NCBI GenBank assembly: GCA_036491015.1 | Contig: DASXCV010000303.1 | Location: forward strand, 1-5,331 | Direction: 5' to 3' | Source of the DNA: JAICJR01 sp036491015 | GTDB taxonomy: Bacteria > Actinomycetota > Thermoleophilia > Solirubrobacterales > Thermoleophilaceae | DNA: 5,331 bases | In this document: piece by piece, positions 3,838 through 5,331 of the stretch | Position numbering within the stretch: the stretch's first letter is position 1 | Layout: each line of letters begins with the position of its first letter | Translations under genes and position numbers: made by a program | The notes under the pieces: generated by a model | What the model was told of the DNA's origin: nothing | Databases searched by the model: none | The model's input: the letters and a program-made list of their open reading frames with translations, nothing else

Positions 3838-5331
3838 GTGCCCCAGTTCGAGATCAACCCTGCCTATACCGCCGTCGCCGATCAGCCGCAGGCTCGCGAT
3901 GGGCTGGCTGAGGGGCTGACCGAGGGGGAGCGGTTCCAGACCCTGCTCGGGGTGACCGGCTCGGGCAAGACCGCGACGATGGCGTTCACGATCGAGCAGG
4001 TGCAGCGGCCGGCGCTCGTGATCGCGCACAACAAGACGCTGGCGGCACAGCTCTGCAACGAGTTCCGCGAGTTCTTCCCCAAGAACTCGGTCGAGTACTT
4101 CGTCAGCTACTACGACTACTACCAGCCCGAGGCCTACGTCCCGCAGCAGGACCTCTACATAGAGAAGGACTCCTCGATCAACGAGGAGATCGACCGTCTC
4201 CGCCACTCGGCCACCGCCGCGCTCTTCGGACGCCGCGACGTGATCGTGGTTGCGAGCGTGTCGTGCATCTACGGCCTCGGCTCGCCCGAGAAGTACGACG
4301 CCCAGGTGGTGATGCTCAAGAAGGGCGACATGCAGGACCGCGAGGCGATCCTGCGCAAGCTCGTGGACAACCACTACACGCGCAACGACACCGCGCTCGG
4401 CCGCGGCAGCTTCCGGGTGCGCGGCGAGACGCTCGAGGTGTTCCCGGCCTACGCGGAGACGGCCTACCGCGCCGTCTTCTTCGGGGACGAGATCGAGCAG
4501 CTCCAGCACTTCGACCCGCTCACCGGCGAGGTGATCGCCGACATCGAGCACGTCGGTGTCTGGCCCGCCACCCACTACGCCACCGACCGCCCGACGGTCG
4601 AGCGCTCGGTCGGCGAGATCCGCGACGAGCTGGAGGCGCGCTGCAAGGAGCTCGAGGCGGACGGCAAGCTGCTCGAGTCCCACCGGCTGCGCCAGCGCAC
4701 GCAGTTCGACATGGAGATGCTGCGCGAGCTCGGCTTCTGCAACGGGATCGAGAACTACTCGCGCATCCTCGATGGCCGCGCGCCCGGCTCGCGCCCCTTC
4801 TGCCTGCTCGACTTCTTCCCCGACGACTTCGTCTGCTTCATCGACGAGTCGCATCAGACGGTCCCGCAGATCGGCGGCATGTACGAGGGCGACCGCTCAC
4901 GCAAGCAGACGCTCGTGGACTACGGCTTCCGCTTGCCGAGCGCGATGGACAACCGTCCGCAGACCTTCGACGAGTTCCTCACGCGCACGCAGCAGATCGT
5001 GTTCGTCTCGGCCACCCCGGGCGACTTCGAGCGCGGCCACAGCTCGCGGATCGTCGAGCAGATCGTGCGCCCCACCGGCGTGGTCGACCCGGAGGTCGAG
5101 GTGCGCGAGACGCGCAACCAGATCGACGACCTGATGAACGAGGTCCGCGCCCGCGCCGAGGACGGCGAGCGCACGCTTGTGACGACGTTGACCAAGAAGA
5201 TGGCCGAGGACCTCACCGACTACCTGATGGAGTACGGCTTCAAGGTCCGCTACCTGCACTCCGAGATCGACACGCTCGAGCGGATCCAGATCATCCGCGA
5301 GCTGCGGCTCGGCGAGTTCGACGTGCTCGTG
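3838..5331 (+). CDS. uvrB: UvrABC system protein B, excinuclease subunit (3' end off window)
   Basis: UvrB is the damage-verifying helicase-like subunit of nucleotide excision repair; UvrA loads it on DNA and it then recruits UvrC for incision. The 498 residues in the window are about three quarters of the usual length of roughly 670. Seen in order: the DQPQA adenine-contact motif (15-19), Walker A GVTGSGKT (38-45, Lys44), motif NKTLAAQL (65-72), the damage-probing beta-hairpin rich in Tyr (SYYDYYQPEAYVP, 90-102), the UvrA-interacting domain 2 (about 155-245), RTQFDMEML (287-295), Walker B DESH (336-339), SATPG (391-395) and the start of helicase domain 3 with TTLTKKMAEDLTDYL (449-463) and RYLHSEIDTLER (471-482). 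The frame ends mid-motif V at the window edge; motif VI and the C-terminal UVR domain are outside. GTG 3838 follows a TANNNT box and fits the family N-terminus. Confidence 0.98.
   Translation, partial: MPQFEINPAYTAVADQPQARDGLAEGLTEGERFQTLLGVTGSGKTATMAFTIEQVQRPALVIAHNKTLAAQLCNEFREFFPKNSVEYFVSYYDYYQPEAYVPQQDLYIEKDSSINEEIDRLRHSATAALFGRRDVIVVASVSCIYGLGSPEKYDAQVVMLKKGDMQDREAILRKLVDNHYTRNDTALGRGSFRVRGETLEVFPAYAETAYRAVFFGDEIEQLQHFDPLTGEVIADIEHVGVWPATHYATDRPTVERSVGEIRDELEARCKELEADGKLLESHRLRQRTQFDMEMLRELGFCNGIENYSRILDGRAPGSRPFCLLDFFPDDFVCFIDESHQTVPQIGGMYEGDRSRKQTLVDYGFRLPSAMDNRPQTFDEFLTRTQQIVFVSATPGDFERGHSSRIVEQIVRPTGVVDPEVEVRETRNQIDDLMNEVRARAEDGERTLVTTLTKKMAEDLTDYLMEYGFKVRYLHSEIDTLERIQIIRELRLGEFDVLV

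Noticed and set aside
3835..4854. A 339-codon open frame antisense to uvrB
   Set aside because: It is a shadow of the uvrB frame in GC-rich DNA, with Val/Leu/Glu/Arg-biased composition and no recognisable motif.
1..5331. Mobile elements, CRISPR arrays, tRNA or rRNA genes, phage or defence genes
   Set aside because: No transposase or integrase, regularly spaced repeats, or structured RNA was recognisable; nearly all bases are taken up by five conserved-family genes.

Overview
The window is a stretch of high-GC bacterial chromosome carrying mostly housekeeping genes. The gene order rpsA - coaE - (lytic transglycosylase) - uvrB, the four-domain S1 protein, the GTG/TTG starts and the TANNNT boxes set just upstream of start codons all suggest an actinobacterium. 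A deep lineage such as Thermoleophilia (Solirubrobacterales-like) is my best guess, but it is an inference from style, not a proven placement. I see no mobile element, CRISPR array, tRNA or rRNA.

Layout: (1) Positions 1-878, minus strand: the N-terminal 292 residues of a FAD-dependent oxidoreductase of the geranylgeranyl-reductase-like group, running off the left edge. (2) Positions 879-944: a 66-bp divergent control region with two outward-facing -10-like boxes, one per strand, and a perfect 7-bp inverted repeat enclosing the oxidoreductase -10. (3) Positions 945-3769, plus strand: a tight three-gene operon of rpsA (ribosomal protein S1 with a long acidic tail), coaE (dephospho-CoA kinase) and a membrane-anchored GH23 lytic transglycosylase, with gaps of only 3 and 2 bases. 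(4) Positions 3770-3837: a short intergenic gap holding three tandem NCATAGG heptamers, a hairpin that probably ends the operon, and a -10-like box. (5) Positions 3838-5331: the first 498 residues of uvrB, running off the right edge.

Together the operon couples translation (S1), the last step of CoA synthesis (CoaE) and cell-wall remodelling (transglycosylase), which is a growth-linked set; uvrB next to it is a DNA-repair gene with its own probable promoter. The most interesting signals are regulatory rather than a new system. Three start codons in the window (oxidoreductase, rpsA, uvrB) each have a TANNNT box ending 6-8 nt upstream and no Shine-Dalgarno sequence, which is the signature of leaderless mRNAs. 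Other points are the 142-residue S1 tail lacking Lys and Arg, the heptamer/hairpin element before uvrB, and the in-frame UAG-CAA-GUG junction between rpsA and coaE. I do not see convincing evidence of a previously undescribed multi-gene system.
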